The translations under genes were made by a program, and so were the position numbers. The notes under the pieces were generated by a model. That model saw nothing but the letters and a program-made list of their open reading frames with translations, ran no database searches and was not told where the DNA came from. This document shows, piece after piece, positions 45,039-53,666 of a stretch of DNA of 64,000 bases (positions are counted from its first letter, which is position 1; the number at the start of each line of letters is the position of its first letter). The DNA is taken from the NCBI RefSeq assembly GCF_900478135.1, contig NZ_LS483470.1, forward strand, positions 2,290,501 to 2,354,500. Reading direction: 5' to 3'. This DNA is from Leminorella richardii. Lineage in GTDB: Bacteria; Pseudomonadota; Gammaproteobacteria; Enterobacterales; Enterobacteriaceae.

Positions 45039-45797
45039 TTAAACCGGATTATCTATATCAACAAAGGTTACGTCAAACTGATAGTGATGAGCGAGCCATT
45101 CCCCCAGTGCCTTAATGCCGTAGCGCTCCGTCGCGTGATGCCCCGCAGCGTAAAAATGGATCCCCATTTCTCGAGCGATGTGGATCGTTCTCTCAGACAC
45201 TTCACCGGTAATAAAGGCATCAAATCCCCGCTCAGCGGCCTCTATCAGGTAATCTTGCCCACCGCCGGTACACCAGGCGACTCGCCTTATGGCCTCAGGG
45301 CCGCTGTCGCCACAGTGCAGCGGCGTTCGGCCAAGACGATCGGCAATGCGCTTGGCCAGATCGCAGCCGCTGAGCGGCACAGAAAGCTCACCCTGCCAGA
45401 TAAAGCAGTCCGCGGCTTCCGGCTCAAGGGGCGCACCGCTCTCAATACCCAGCAGGTTGCCCAGCAACGCGTTATTTCCCATCGCTGAGTGGGCGTCCAA
45501 CGGCAGATGATAGCCATAAAGGTTAATATCGTGCGTCATTAGGGTTTTCAAACGGCGGTGTAGCATGCCGGTCACTACTGGCTCATCATTTTTCCAGAAG
45601 TAGCCGTGGTGAACCAAAACCGCATCGGCCTCTAATTCTACCGCAGCATCAAGCAGCGCCTGACAGGCCGTCACGCCGGTCACAATGCGTTTTACTTCCG
45701 TACGCCCCTGTACCTGTAATCCGTTGGGGGCATAGTCGCGAAAGCGGCGAATTTTCAGCTCATCGTTAATGAGCGTTTCCAGTTCAATATTCAGCAT
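45039..45797 (-). CDS. ybgI: YbgI, NIF3-family metal-binding hydrolase
   Basis: Toroidal hexameric NIF3-like protein; E. coli YbgI has been linked to GTP cyclohydrolase-type activity and tRNA or radiation-repair phenotypes, so the role is not fixed. The 252-residue sequence keeps the metal sites VHHGYFW and GHHATERYGI, and VAWCTGGGQDYLIEAAERGFDAFITGEVSE. Similar in length to E. coli (247). Confidence 0.94.
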   Translation of the reverse strand: MLNIELETLINDELKIRRFRDYAPNGLQVQGRTEVKRIVTGVTACQALLDAAVELEADAVLVHHGYFWKNDEPVVTGMLHRRLKTLMTHDINLYGYHLPLDAHSAMGNNALLGNLLGIESGAPLEPEAADCFIWQGELSVPLSGCDLAKRIADRLGRTPLHCGDSGPEAIRRVAWCTGGGQDYLIEAAERGFDAFITGEVSERTIHIAREMGIHFYAAGHHATERYGIKALGEWLAHHYQFDVTFVDIDNPV

Positions 45798-45886
45798 AGC
45801 CAGTCCTGCAAAATAGACGATAAAACGATAGCGCGGCGCCAGTAGGCGTTAGGAATGGGCAGTATACCTGCCCTGTTCTAAAGCTG

Positions 45887-46282
45887 CTACTCAGAGCCTT
45901 GCCACATATCTTCCAGCCCGGCAGCACCCACGACGGACAGCGGCATCAGCGCCAGAAGGTAGATTGACGGCAGCCTGTTAAGGTAGAGAATCAGCCAGCC
46001 GTCGTCACTAAGCTCTCTCAGTTCTGGGCTTTCAAATCTCTGAGCCAGCTGCCATCTCAAGCGCTGATTATCACTGTTGGTCGCAGAGCGATTGAGAAAC
46101 AGCCGCCCCCTACAGGGGTAACGGCCAATATCCAACAAAATTTTTTGCCTGACCCAGCCTCTCGAAACGACGTTACGCGCCGAGGCTTCCTCCATCATGC
46201 GCAAAAACTGGTGCGTATAGTAAAAGCGGTAACCCTGTGCTCGCTCGTCTACTGCCGGTGCGGGCGTCACACTCGTTGGCAT
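45887..46282 (-). CDS. Unknown protein, second gene of a small overlapping pair
   Basis: A 131-residue product not recognised. It is basic in the middle (RGWVRQKILLDIGRYPCRGRLFLNR) and has the string PELRELSDDGWLILYLNRLPSIYLLALMP, which loosely recalls the C-terminal strands of RelE/ParE-like toxins, but that resemblance is too weak to assign. The ATG overlaps the upstream gene by 16 bp and has no strong ribosome site, so it is probably translationally coupled. Confidence 0.55.
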   Translation of the reverse strand: MPTSVTPAPAVDERAQGYRFYYTHQFLRMMEEASARNVVSRGWVRQKILLDIGRYPCRGRLFLNRSATNSDNQRLRWQLAQRFESPELRELSDDGWLILYLNRLPSIYLLALMPLSVVGAAGLEDMWQGSE

Positions 46283-46449
46283 AGCAAAGGTTCCATATCC
46301 TTTTCTAGCCGCTGGCTGACCATATGGCTCTGGTTTACTTCGTCCATACCTTGAAGAGCCGCTAAGAGTGTTGCGTTATGTAGCTGCTGATAAACTGCAC
46401 ACAGCGTCATTGACGCTGACGAACTCTTTTCACTCATGACTGTCACCAT
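46267..46449 (-). CDS. Unknown small protein, first gene of the pair
   Basis: A 60-residue product, MVTVMSEKSSSASMTLCAVY and onward, with AAAGGA 6 bases before the ATG at 46447-46449; an upstream ATG at 46473 lacks this site. It is mostly helical by composition and has no signal peptide or membrane span. The small-then-larger overlapping layout is typical of toxin-antitoxin operons, which is only a hint. Placed between ybgI and an EamA gene. Confidence 0.5.
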   Translation of the reverse strand: MVTVMSEKSSSASMTLCAVYQQLHNATLLAALQGMDEVNQSHMVSQRLEKDMEPLLCQRV

Positions 46450-46645
46450 ATTTTTTCCTTTGTTCCATATCATTCATCTTTGGCTGCTTTTTCTCGTTTC
46501 TTACCCGTTCAAGTAACATATTGAGCCCATAGCCCAATCGCCAGACTTCGTAGAAAAAACTGCGTAATGTCTCCAAATAATTTTTCACAAATGAGAATAA
46601 GTCGTAATATTAAGAATTCAATTTATCATCATAATAAGGAACACT

Positions 46646-47074
46646 ATGAGTCCATGGCTTTTTTACGCGCTGCTTTCTGCCCTTGCGGCAGCAATGGTGG
46701 CGATTTTTGGCAAGATCGGTCTGCAGCATCTTGATGCTAATACGGCGACTGCTGTCCGCGCTGTCGTTATGGCGATTTTTCTGGTTGGCGTTGTTGTTGT
46801 ACAGGGGAAAACTCAGCTGGTCAGTGAGGTTCTGGCAGATAGAAAAGCGCTGCTGTTTATTGTTCTCAGCGGCGTGGCGGGTGCCCTTTCGTGGCTTTTT
46901 TACTTTATGGCGATTAAGTCCGGCACGGTGTCTCAGGTCGCACCTATCGACAAGCTTAGCGTGGTATTCGCCGTTATTTTGGCGGTCGTTCTGTTTGGCG
47001 AAAAAGTATCACTCTATGCAGGGATCGGGATCGGTATGATTTCTGTCGGCGCGCTGCTGGTTGCTTTAGGATGA
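46646..47074 (+). CDS. EamA-family single-domain membrane transporter
   Basis: A 142-residue inner-membrane protein with five hydrophobic spans; the order WLFYALLSALAAAMVAIFGKIGLQHLDANTATAVRAVVM is the opening of an EamA (drug/metabolite transporter) domain, and the end KLSVVFAVILAVVLFGEKVSLYAGIGIGMISVGALLVALG is its usual close. As a half-size member it should work as a dimer, like small multidrug transporters. Substrate unknown. Good ribosome site AAGGA. Confidence 0.85.
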   Translation: MSPWLFYALLSALAAAMVAIFGKIGLQHLDANTATAVRAVVMAIFLVGVVVVQGKTQLVSEVLADRKALLFIVLSGVAGALSWLFYFMAIKSGTVSQVAPIDKLSVVFAVILAVVLFGEKVSLYAGIGIGMISVGALLVALG

Positions 47075-47090
47075 CCGACATCGAGACGAT

Positions 47091-47127
47091 AAAAAAGAGG
47101 CGCTGATAAACCATGCGCCTCTTTTTT
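47091..47127. terminator. Bidirectional terminator between the EamA gene and pgm
   Basis: Perfect 13-bp stem AAAAAAGAGGCGC / GCGCCTCTTTTTT with an 11-nt loop, shared by the convergent genes. Confidence 0.9.
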
Positions 47128-47163
47128 AATCCTCTGCTTAAAGGGATTTATCTGTAAAAACAG

Positions 47164-48807
47164 TTACATCTCTTCGTTAAGCACATCGCTGACGATTTCA
47201 ACGGCTTCACGCTCAATCTGCTCGCGGTGGGCATCGCCAAGGAAACTCTCACAGTAAATCTTGTAGGCCTCTTCCGTACCTGACGGACGCGCGGCAAACC
47301 AGCCGTTGTCGGTCATCACCTTCAGGCCGCCAATCGCCGCGCCGTTACCGGGAGCGTTTGTCAGACGAGCCACGATCTTGTCCCCAGCCAGCGTATCTGC
47401 TTTCACCATTTCCGGAGAAAGGCGGGACAGAATCGCCTTCTGAGCATGAGTTGCTGACGCCTGAATGCGGTTATAGCTAGGGGCACCAAAGCGCTGGGCC
47501 AAAAGCTCATAGTGTTCCTGCGGGTCTTTACCGGTGACCGCCGTCACTTCAGCCGCTAGCAGGCACATAATGATGCCGTCTTTGTCTGTTGACCAAGGCT
47601 GGCCGTCAAAGCGTAAGAATGACGCCCCTGCGCTTTCTTCACCGCCAAAACCTAAAGTGCCGTCAAACAAACCGTCCACAAACCACTTAAAGCCAACCGG
47701 TACCTCCACTAGGCGACGACCTAAGCTTGTAACTACGCGATCAATCATCGCACTGGACACCAGCGTTTTACCAACACCAACGTCCTGACGCCACTGCGGG
47801 CGATGCTGATAAAGGTAGTCAATGGCAACGGCAAGATAGTGGTTCGGATTCATCAGCCCTTTGGGTGTCACAATACCGTGGCGGTCATAGTCAGGATCGT
47901 TGGCGAACGCCAGCCGGAAGTCATTTTTTATCGCCAGCAGCCCAGCCATCGCATATTCGGAAGAACAGTCCATCCGGATGATGCCGTCATGGTCGAGATG
48001 CATAAAGCGAAATGAAGGATCAAACGCGTCGTTAACCAGCGTCAGATCGAGTTGATAGTGTTCACCAATGCGCTGCCAGTATTCAATGCCTGCGCCTCCC
48101 AGCGGATCGACGCCAAGCTTAAGGCCGGCATTCTGAATAGCCGCCATGTCAACTACCTGCGGCAGTTGCTCAACATAGGATTGAACCAGATCGCACTCGT
48201 GGATACGTCCACTGCTTTTCGCCGCCGCCAGCGTCATTCGCTTAACGCCGGATAGGCCATCTCGAATAAGGGCGTTAGCGCGCTGCTCAATCCACTGAGT
48301 CAGCGTAGTATCTGCTGGGCCCCCGTTCGGCGGATTGTACTTAATACCGCCGTCTTCCGGTGGATTGTGGGAAGGGGTAATAACAATGCCGTCAGCCAGC
48401 ACCTTTTCATCGCGATTATGGCAGAGAATGGCGTGAGAAACGGCAGGGGTCGGCGTAAAGCCGTTGTTCTGAGCAATAATGACGTCAACGCCGTTCGCGG
48501 CCAGCACTTCCAGAACAGAGATAAAAGCGGGTTCAGAGAGACCGTGAGTGTCTTTTCCCACAAAGCATGGGCCGCTGATGCCGTTGGCTTTTCGACTTTC
48601 GGCAATGGCCTGAGCGATAGCTAAAATATGCGATTCATTAAAGCTTTGACGCCCGGCGCTTCCCCGGTGACCAGAGGTACCAAACTTGACGGCCTGAGCC
48701 TGATCGTCACAGTCAGGTTGCAGGACGTAATACTGAGCAATGAGCTGCGGCACATTAATCAAATCACACTGTTGAGCAGGCAGGCCTGCCCTTGGGTGGT
48801 TTGCCAT
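47164..48807 (-). CDS. pgm: Pgm, alpha-phosphoglucomutase
   Basis: Interconverts glucose-1-phosphate and glucose-6-phosphate, linking GalT/GalE products to glycolysis and UDP-glucose synthesis. The 547-residue protein has the FGTSGHRGSAGR block, the phosphoserine loop GIVITPSHNPPEDGGIKYNPPNGG, the Mg loop FANDPDYDRHG, the sugar loop GGEESAGASFLR, and the phosphate loop RPSGTEEAYK. It follows seqA by 21 bp and is probably co-transcribed, as in E. coli. Confidence 0.98.
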   Translation of the reverse strand: MANHPRAGLPAQQCDLINVPQLIAQYYVLQPDCDDQAQAVKFGTSGHRGSAGRQSFNESHILAIAQAIAESRKANGISGPCFVGKDTHGLSEPAFISVLEVLAANGVDVIIAQNNGFTPTPAVSHAILCHNRDEKVLADGIVITPSHNPPEDGGIKYNPPNGGPADTTLTQWIEQRANALIRDGLSGVKRMTLAAAKSSGRIHECDLVQSYVEQLPQVVDMAAIQNAGLKLGVDPLGGAGIEYWQRIGEHYQLDLTLVNDAFDPSFRFMHLDHDGIIRMDCSSEYAMAGLLAIKNDFRLAFANDPDYDRHGIVTPKGLMNPNHYLAVAIDYLYQHRPQWRQDVGVGKTLVSSAMIDRVVTSLGRRLVEVPVGFKWFVDGLFDGTLGFGGEESAGASFLRFDGQPWSTDKDGIIMCLLAAEVTAVTGKDPQEHYELLAQRFGAPSYNRIQASATHAQKAILSRLSPEMVKADTLAGDKIVARLTNAPGNGAAIGGLKVMTDNGWFAARPSGTEEAYKIYCESFLGDAHREQIEREAVEIVSDVLNEEM

Positions 48808-48828
48808 AACACTCTCCCTGATAGAAAG

Positions 48829-49356
48829 TTAAATCATTAAACAGACTTCCCCGGTCAGCGTCTCCGGGAACTGCATCGCCGTCATAATATGCTCGACCAT
48901 GCTGCGCTTGCGCTCAGTATTGGTATTTGTGATCACCCAGTAAGGAGTTTGCGGAATGCTCTTCGGCTTAGTATGGCGACCGCTTTTCAACAGCGTCGCC
49001 TCGGAAAGCGAAAAATAAACGCGAGTTCTCCCCATCAGGGACTCCGTCGCTTCGGCAAAACCCGATTTATCCGAATGGTGCAGGGAAGATAAAATCAGCA
49101 AAAAGCGATCGACTGCCTTTTTCTGTTCAGCTGCGCCGCTGTCGTTCAGACGCTGACGAAAATCCGCTTCGCGATCGGCTGGAGCAGTAGCCACTGGTGC
49201 TGTCGGTAAGCTCTCGCACTCCACTTGAACGTCATCGTTTGATGCCGGAGGAAGGCCAAGCATGCGGCGTAAAATTTCAGAGGCGCTCTCGCCAATATGC
49301 AGCGTATGGCTGGCAATAAAGCGATAAAGCGCCTCATCAACTTCGATAGTTTTCAT
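48829..49356 (-). CDS. seqA: SeqA, replication-initiation sequestration protein
   Basis: Binds hemimethylated GATC to delay re-initiation at oriC and organise new DNA. The 175-residue protein has the N-terminal oligomerisation helix MKTIEVDEALYRFIASHTLHIGESASEILRRMLGL, a variable Pro/Ala linker, and the C-terminal DNA-binding domain with GRTRVYFSLSEATLLKSGRHTKPKSIPQTPYWVITNTNT. Slightly shorter than E. coli (181) in the linker. Confidence 0.97.
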   Translation of the reverse strand: MKTIEVDEALYRFIASHTLHIGESASEILRRMLGLPPASNDDVQVECESLPTAPVATAPADREADFRQRLNDSGAAEQKKAVDRFLLILSSLHHSDKSGFAEATESLMGRTRVYFSLSEATLLKSGRHTKPKSIPQTPYWVITNTNTERKRSMVEHIMTAMQFPETLTGEVCLMI

Positions 49357-49505
49357 CTTTATCCTATAATCTCTTCGAATGATTCCGATAAATTATACCT
49401 ATTCGGTCGGCGATACTCTAGGCAAGCCCTTCAATTATGCCCCGTTGTCATCGTGAATGACGAGATATCGCTCAACTTAACGTAACACACAGTGATGAAA
49501 TAGTG

Positions 49506-50255
49506 ATGAATGTAAACTATCACCTTCAGGGAAGCGGTGACACCGTTGTTCTGATCCACGGGCTATTCGGCAGCCTCGACAATCTGGGCGTTTTAGGCCG
49601 CAGCCTACAGGAAAGCTATCAAGTCCTGCAGGTTGATTTACGCAACCACGGGCTTTCCCCTCACTCTGAAGACATGAACTACCGGCTGATGGCCGAAGAC
49701 GTGATCGCACTGCTCAACAGGCTCTCATTGGATAACGTCACACTGATTGGGCACTCCATGGGAGGGAAGGTTGCCATGACTCTCACCGCCCTCATTCCTG
49801 ACAGAATAACCCGTCTGGCAGTGATTGACATTGCGCCCATTGCCTATCCGACCCGCCACCATGACGACGTTTTCGAAGCGCTGAACGCCGTTCATCACGC
49901 TGGCATCACGACTCGCCCAGAGGCCGCAGCCATCATGCGCGAAAGTGGGCTTGCTGAAGGCGTTATTCAATTCTTACTCAAGTCGTTTCATCAAGGTGAA
50001 TGGCGCTTTAACGTCCCTGCCCTTTGGCAGCACTATGATGAGATCATCGGCTGGCAGGAGGTGCCGGTCTGGGAAGGGCCGACGATCTTTATTCGCGGCG
50101 AGCTGTCCCCCTATATTCAGGAAAGCGCTCGTCCCGCCATCGCCCGCCAGTTTCCTCACGCCCGCGCATACACCGTGGCGGGAAGCGGTCATTGGGTACA
50201 CGCAGAAAAGCCGCAGCAGGTCATTAGCATACTGCAGCGATTTATGAGTAAGTAG
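49506..50255 (+). CDS. ybfF: YbfF, alpha/beta-hydrolase esterase
   Basis: Acyl esterase/thioesterase, divergent from seqA. I take the ATG at 49506 over the adjacent GTG at 49503; the product is 249 residues. The oxyanion block VLIHGLFGSLDNLGVLGRSL, nucleophile elbow GHSMGG, and the late catalytic His in GSGHWVHAEKP are all present, in the order of E. coli YbfF. Confidence 0.94.
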   Translation: MNVNYHLQGSGDTVVLIHGLFGSLDNLGVLGRSLQESYQVLQVDLRNHGLSPHSEDMNYRLMAEDVIALLNRLSLDNVTLIGHSMGGKVAMTLTALIPDRITRLAVIDIAPIAYPTRHHDDVFEALNAVHHAGITTRPEAAAIMRESGLAEGVIQFLLKSFHQGEWRFNVPALWQHYDEIIGWQEVPVWEGPTIFIRGELSPYIQESARPAIARQFPHARAYTVAGSGHWVHAEKPQQVISILQRFMSK

Positions 50256-50396
50256 AAACTAGCGTGCTGCCCGAGTAACCATTGGCATACGGCGCAGTAG
50301 GCGTTATGATTGCGCCGCAATGAAACACATTAAGCTTTGAGCTGCATTTCACTGCGCGCCGATTTGCTTTTATATTTCGTGATTAATACTAGGGTT

Positions 50397-50666
50397 ATGG
50401 CCAAAGAACAGTTAGACCGCACGACTATCGATCTCTTCGCTGATGACAAAAGGCCCGGTCGCCCAAAGACCAGCATGCTGTCGCGCGATGAGCAGTTGAG
50501 GATCAACAAGCGCAATCAGCTTCGCCGGGATCGGGTCAGAGGCCTTAAGCGCGTGGAGCTAAAGCTTTCTCAAGAAGCTGTCGACGTGCTGGATAAACTG
50601 GCTCAAGAGCAGGATCTTAACCGCAGCGAGCTGATAGAAAAGCTGCTGTTTCAACAGGGGCGCTAA
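50397..50666 (+). CDS. ybfE: YbfE, LexA-regulon small DNA-binding-like protein
   Basis: An 89-residue protein. The ATG at 50397 follows AGGG and gives MAKEQLDRTTIDLFADDKRPGRPKT, as in E. coli YbfE; an upstream start at 50337 adds unrelated residues. The GRPKT AT-hook-like motif and a C-terminal ribbon-helix-helix-like part (VELKLSQEAVDVLDKLAQEQDLNRSELIEKLL) suggest DNA binding. In E. coli the gene is SOS-linked; I see no clear LexA box here. Confidence 0.9.
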   Translation: MAKEQLDRTTIDLFADDKRPGRPKTSMLSRDEQLRINKRNQLRRDRVRGLKRVELKLSQEAVDVLDKLAQEQDLNRSELIEKLLFQQGR

Positions 50667-50711
50667 AGCGCCTTTTTACGTTTTCCCTTCTTACACGTTT
50701 GCCTTTGTACA

Positions 50712-51623
50712 CTATAACGCTAAAGCTTCGATGTTCACTTCTGCATCGTTTTCTAAGCACTCACGCATACACGCCATGAAAACCTCCATCGCCGGGCTCA
50801 CACACTTTCCTGCGTGGTGCGCGCAAACGGCGTTAATACTTAAAGGAGAGGTGGAAAACGTCAGCTCGCGTAACCTGCCTGAACGAAGCTCCTTTTCTAC
50901 CGTAAACCGAGGCAAAAATGACACGCCGAGGTTGCCTTCAACACACTGCTTTATGCTTTCAATACTCCACAGCTCAATAGTGTTGTCGATAGTGATCCCG
51001 CGCTGGCGAAGAGTGTTTTCAAATATCTGGCGAAAAATGCACTGTGGTTCATTAATGATGAACGTCACAGGGATATGCTGGTTAATGCCCATGAAGTCCG
51101 CCCCTTCAAATTCAGGGGATGACACCAGCACCAGTTGCCGTTTACCGTAGTCTTCCATTTTCAGAGAGCTGTCGTTACCCACGCGATAAAACACCCCTAG
51201 ATCGGTCTCGTCTGCCAGCAGAGCGTCTCTGATGTGATAACAGTTAAGGGATTTCAACGAGAGGCGAACGCCGGGAGCCTGCTTCTTAAACAGCTTCAAT
51301 ACCTGTGGCATTTTATAAGAAAGCAGCGTTTCCGCGGTTGCGATACGCAGCTCTCCCCGAGGCTCGGCGCTTTGCTGAGCCGCCTGCTTGAGCCCGCTCA
51401 TGACGCGTATCATCTCGTGCACGTGAGGCAGGATCCCCTGTGCTGCACCGGTCACAACCATTCGTCGACCGATTTTTTCAAACAGCTGTAGGCCAAGCTC
51501 TCGCTCAAGCTGCTGGATCTGAAAAGTCACCGTTGACTGTGTACAGCACAGCTTGCTGGCCGCCCTGGCAAAAGAGCCTTCCTCAATAATGGTTTTAAAG
51601 GTAACCAGTCGACGTAAATCCAT
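50712..51623 (-). CDS. LysR-family transcriptional regulator
   Basis: A 303-residue LysR regulator: N-terminal winged helix (MDLRRLVTFKTIIEEGSFARAASKLCCTQSTVTFQIQQLERELGLQLFEK) and a C-terminal effector domain (RGELRIATAETLLSYKMPQVLKLFKKQAPGVRLSL and on). It is divergent from the eamB-like exporter with 105 bp between them, the usual sign of local control; the effector is unknown, perhaps an amino acid. Confidence 0.9.
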   Translation of the reverse strand: MDLRRLVTFKTIIEEGSFARAASKLCCTQSTVTFQIQQLERELGLQLFEKIGRRMVVTGAAQGILPHVHEMIRVMSGLKQAAQQSAEPRGELRIATAETLLSYKMPQVLKLFKKQAPGVRLSLKSLNCYHIRDALLADETDLGVFYRVGNDSSLKMEDYGKRQLVLVSSPEFEGADFMGINQHIPVTFIINEPQCIFRQIFENTLRQRGITIDNTIELWSIESIKQCVEGNLGVSFLPRFTVEKELRSGRLRELTFSTSPLSINAVCAHHAGKCVSPAMEVFMACMRECLENDAEVNIEALAL

Positions 51624-51728
51624 CTCTTCCCCTAATGCATTGAATATATCGAATCGACAATAGCAAAAATTTCAATTTTTTAAACAGTTGATTCTGCGTA
51701 TGGTGAAAAAAACTAGGGGAGACACACC

Positions 51729-52316
51729 GTGACCATTGCACTTGTCAGCACATTTTTAACCTATACCTTTATCACAGCCCTAACGCCCGGCCCGAACAAT
51801 ATTCTCGCTCTCAGCTCTGTACACAACTACGGATTTCGCCGCAGCCTGAGGGTTCTTACCGGTATGATCGCCGGATTTTTGATTATCATGCTGCTGTGCG
51901 CGCTGTTTACGTACACGCTGCTTCACTTCCTGCCGTCAGTCACCGAATGGCTAACCTACGTAGGTACGGCCTACATTCTCTGGCTAGCGGCAAAAGTTGC
52001 CCGAAGCAATCCGACAGCATCTTCTTCCAGTGATGTGCCCATTAGTTTCTGGAGCAGCTTTATGCTGCAGTTTGCTAACGTTAAAATCATTCTCTACGGT
52101 ATTACAGCACTGTCGACCTTTGTGCTGCCCTATACCCAAAAGCCGGTTTGGATTATTAGCGTCAGCCTGTTGCTGTCGGCTATCGGCACTTTTGGCATCA
52201 TCTGCTGGGCAGCGATCGGCCACCTTTTTCAGAACGTCTTTCGTCGCTACGGACGAACGGTCAATCTGATTTTAGCCGCCCTGCTGGTCTGGGTCGCTAT
52301 AGATATGCTGTGGTAG
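51729..52316 (+). CDS. eamB: EamB-like cysteine / O-acetylserine exporter
   Basis: A 195-residue LysE/RhtB-superfamily inner-membrane exporter with five to six spans. Sequence and length follow E. coli EamB (YfiK), e.g. TYTFITALTPGPNNILALSS, GFLIIMLLCALF, SFWSSFMLQFANVKIILYGITALSTFVLP and FGIICWAAIGHLFQNVFRRYGR. E. coli EamB exports cysteine and O-acetylserine; the same substrate is inferred. Its start is a GTG at 51729 with AGGGGAG about 8 bases upstream. Confidence 0.87.
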   Translation: MTIALVSTFLTYTFITALTPGPNNILALSSVHNYGFRRSLRVLTGMIAGFLIIMLLCALFTYTLLHFLPSVTEWLTYVGTAYILWLAAKVARSNPTASSSSDVPISFWSSFMLQFANVKIILYGITALSTFVLPYTQKPVWIISVSLLLSAIGTFGIICWAAIGHLFQNVFRRYGRTVNLILAALLVWVAIDMLW

Positions 52317-52481
52317 TCATCAATCACAGAAAACTCCTTAAAAGCGCGTTTTGATTACGCCACAAAATACGCCGGTCTCTTTACGCCTTGGCAGCACAGA
52401 TTAACGATGCCAAGGCGTCCTAACGATGCTATATTACGGAAGACATTGTCTTAAATATTGACTTAAAGGTGTAACGCAACT

Positions 52482-52997
52482 ATGGCAACCGTAGGCATTT
52501 TCTTTGGTAGCGACACGGGCAATACGGAAAATATTGCCAAGATGATTCAAAAACAGCTGGGAGCTGACGTCGCTGAGATTCACGACATCGCCAAGAGCAG
52601 CAAAGAAGACATCGAACGTTTTAACACACTGCTGCTCGGCATTCCCACGTGGTATTACGGTGAAGCACAGTGCGACTGGGACGACTTCTTCCCAACGCTG
52701 GAAGAGATCGACTTTGAAGGCAAGATAGTTGCGATATTCGGCTGCGGCGATCAGGAAGACTATGCAGAGTACTTCTGTGACGCAATGGGCACGATCCGCG
52801 ACATCATTGAACCTCGCGGCGCCACCATCGTCGGCAACTGGCCTTCTGCCAGCTATCATTTTGAAGCCTCTAAAGGTTTGGCTGATGACAACCACTTTAT
52901 TGGCCTTGCCATCGACGAAGACCGTCAGCCAGAATTAACCGCTGAGCGCGTTAATGCTTGGGTAAAGCAGATTGTCGAAGAAATGAACCTTGCCTGA
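52482..52997 (+). CDS. fldA: FldA, flavodoxin 1
   Basis: Essential FMN electron carrier for methionine synthase, IspG/IspH, anaerobic ribonucleotide reductase and pyruvate-formate-lyase activase. The 171-residue protein has the FMN phosphate loop GSDTGNTENIAKM and the flavin-stacking regions PTWYYGEAQCDWDDF and GCGDQEDYAEYFCDAMG. E. coli has fur directly downstream; here a cstA unit of 4 kb is inserted. Confidence 0.98.
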   Translation: MATVGIFFGSDTGNTENIAKMIQKQLGADVAEIHDIAKSSKEDIERFNTLLLGIPTWYYGEAQCDWDDFFPTLEEIDFEGKIVAIFGCGDQEDYAEYFCDAMGTIRDIIEPRGATIVGNWPSASYHFEASKGLADDNHFIGLAIDEDRQPELTAERVNAWVKQIVEEMNLA

Positions 52998-53061
52998 TTT
53001 CCTTTCACTCACTCTCTTTATTGCGAAATAAAAACGCAATTATTCCCGAGTTCCCCAATAG

Positions 53062-53094
53062 AATAATCATCCTTTTCCGTTAAGGATGGTTATT
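53062..53094 (+). terminator. Probable terminator of fldA
   Basis: A 13-bp stem AATAATCATCCTT / AAGGATGGTTATT with one G-T wobble and a 7-nt loop, followed by CATACTTTTATTC. It is 64 bp after fldA. Confidence 0.6.
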
Positions 53095-53666
53095 CATACT
53101 TTTATTCTTAAAATTGAATTACTCAATAAAAGTTGAAACACCCTATAATTCACAGGGTGAATTATGACTTTTCAGCTAAAAATTTTTTCAACCTGTGAGC
53201 AAGTGCAAAATCAATTTATCGAAGTGTTGATACACTGGTTTTATATATTTCTTAACCTGTTCTATTCTAATTAACACAGAAAGTGTGGAAATAAAAAAAC
53301 GCCTTGGCGACATTTTTGAGGAAATAATCAAGACGACAATCTATATTTATACTTTCATTCACTCAGGCCATGGAAAGACGAGAGAGAACGCAGTCTCTTT
53401 GGGGCTTGAGCGTGAATACTTAGCTATTTATAACACAAATAAGAAAGCTTGACCTGAAAGGATTAAGCCGGGAACAGCAGCTTGGAAAATGGGAGGTATA
53501 TATCGATCGCTAACGTCACTGTTAATCGAACACAGTCCGATTTATAACAGCATGTATATAGACTTAATTGCTGTCTTTGGCTGGAAACTTTATTTTTAGG
53601 GTAACAGTAGTTCTACTTTCTATTCTATTTTTCTTATCGTTTCATTGAAAATGAGGAGGAGCGCTT
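53095..53666. other. cstA upstream region
   Basis: About 570 bp with no supported gene. A half-matching CRP-like site (TGTGA at 53194-53198, right half poor) and a strong ribosome site AGGAGGA directly before cstA are the only recognisable elements. The GGA repeats around the ribosome site resemble CsrA targets, which is known for E. coli cstA, but this is only suggestive. Confidence 0.4.
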
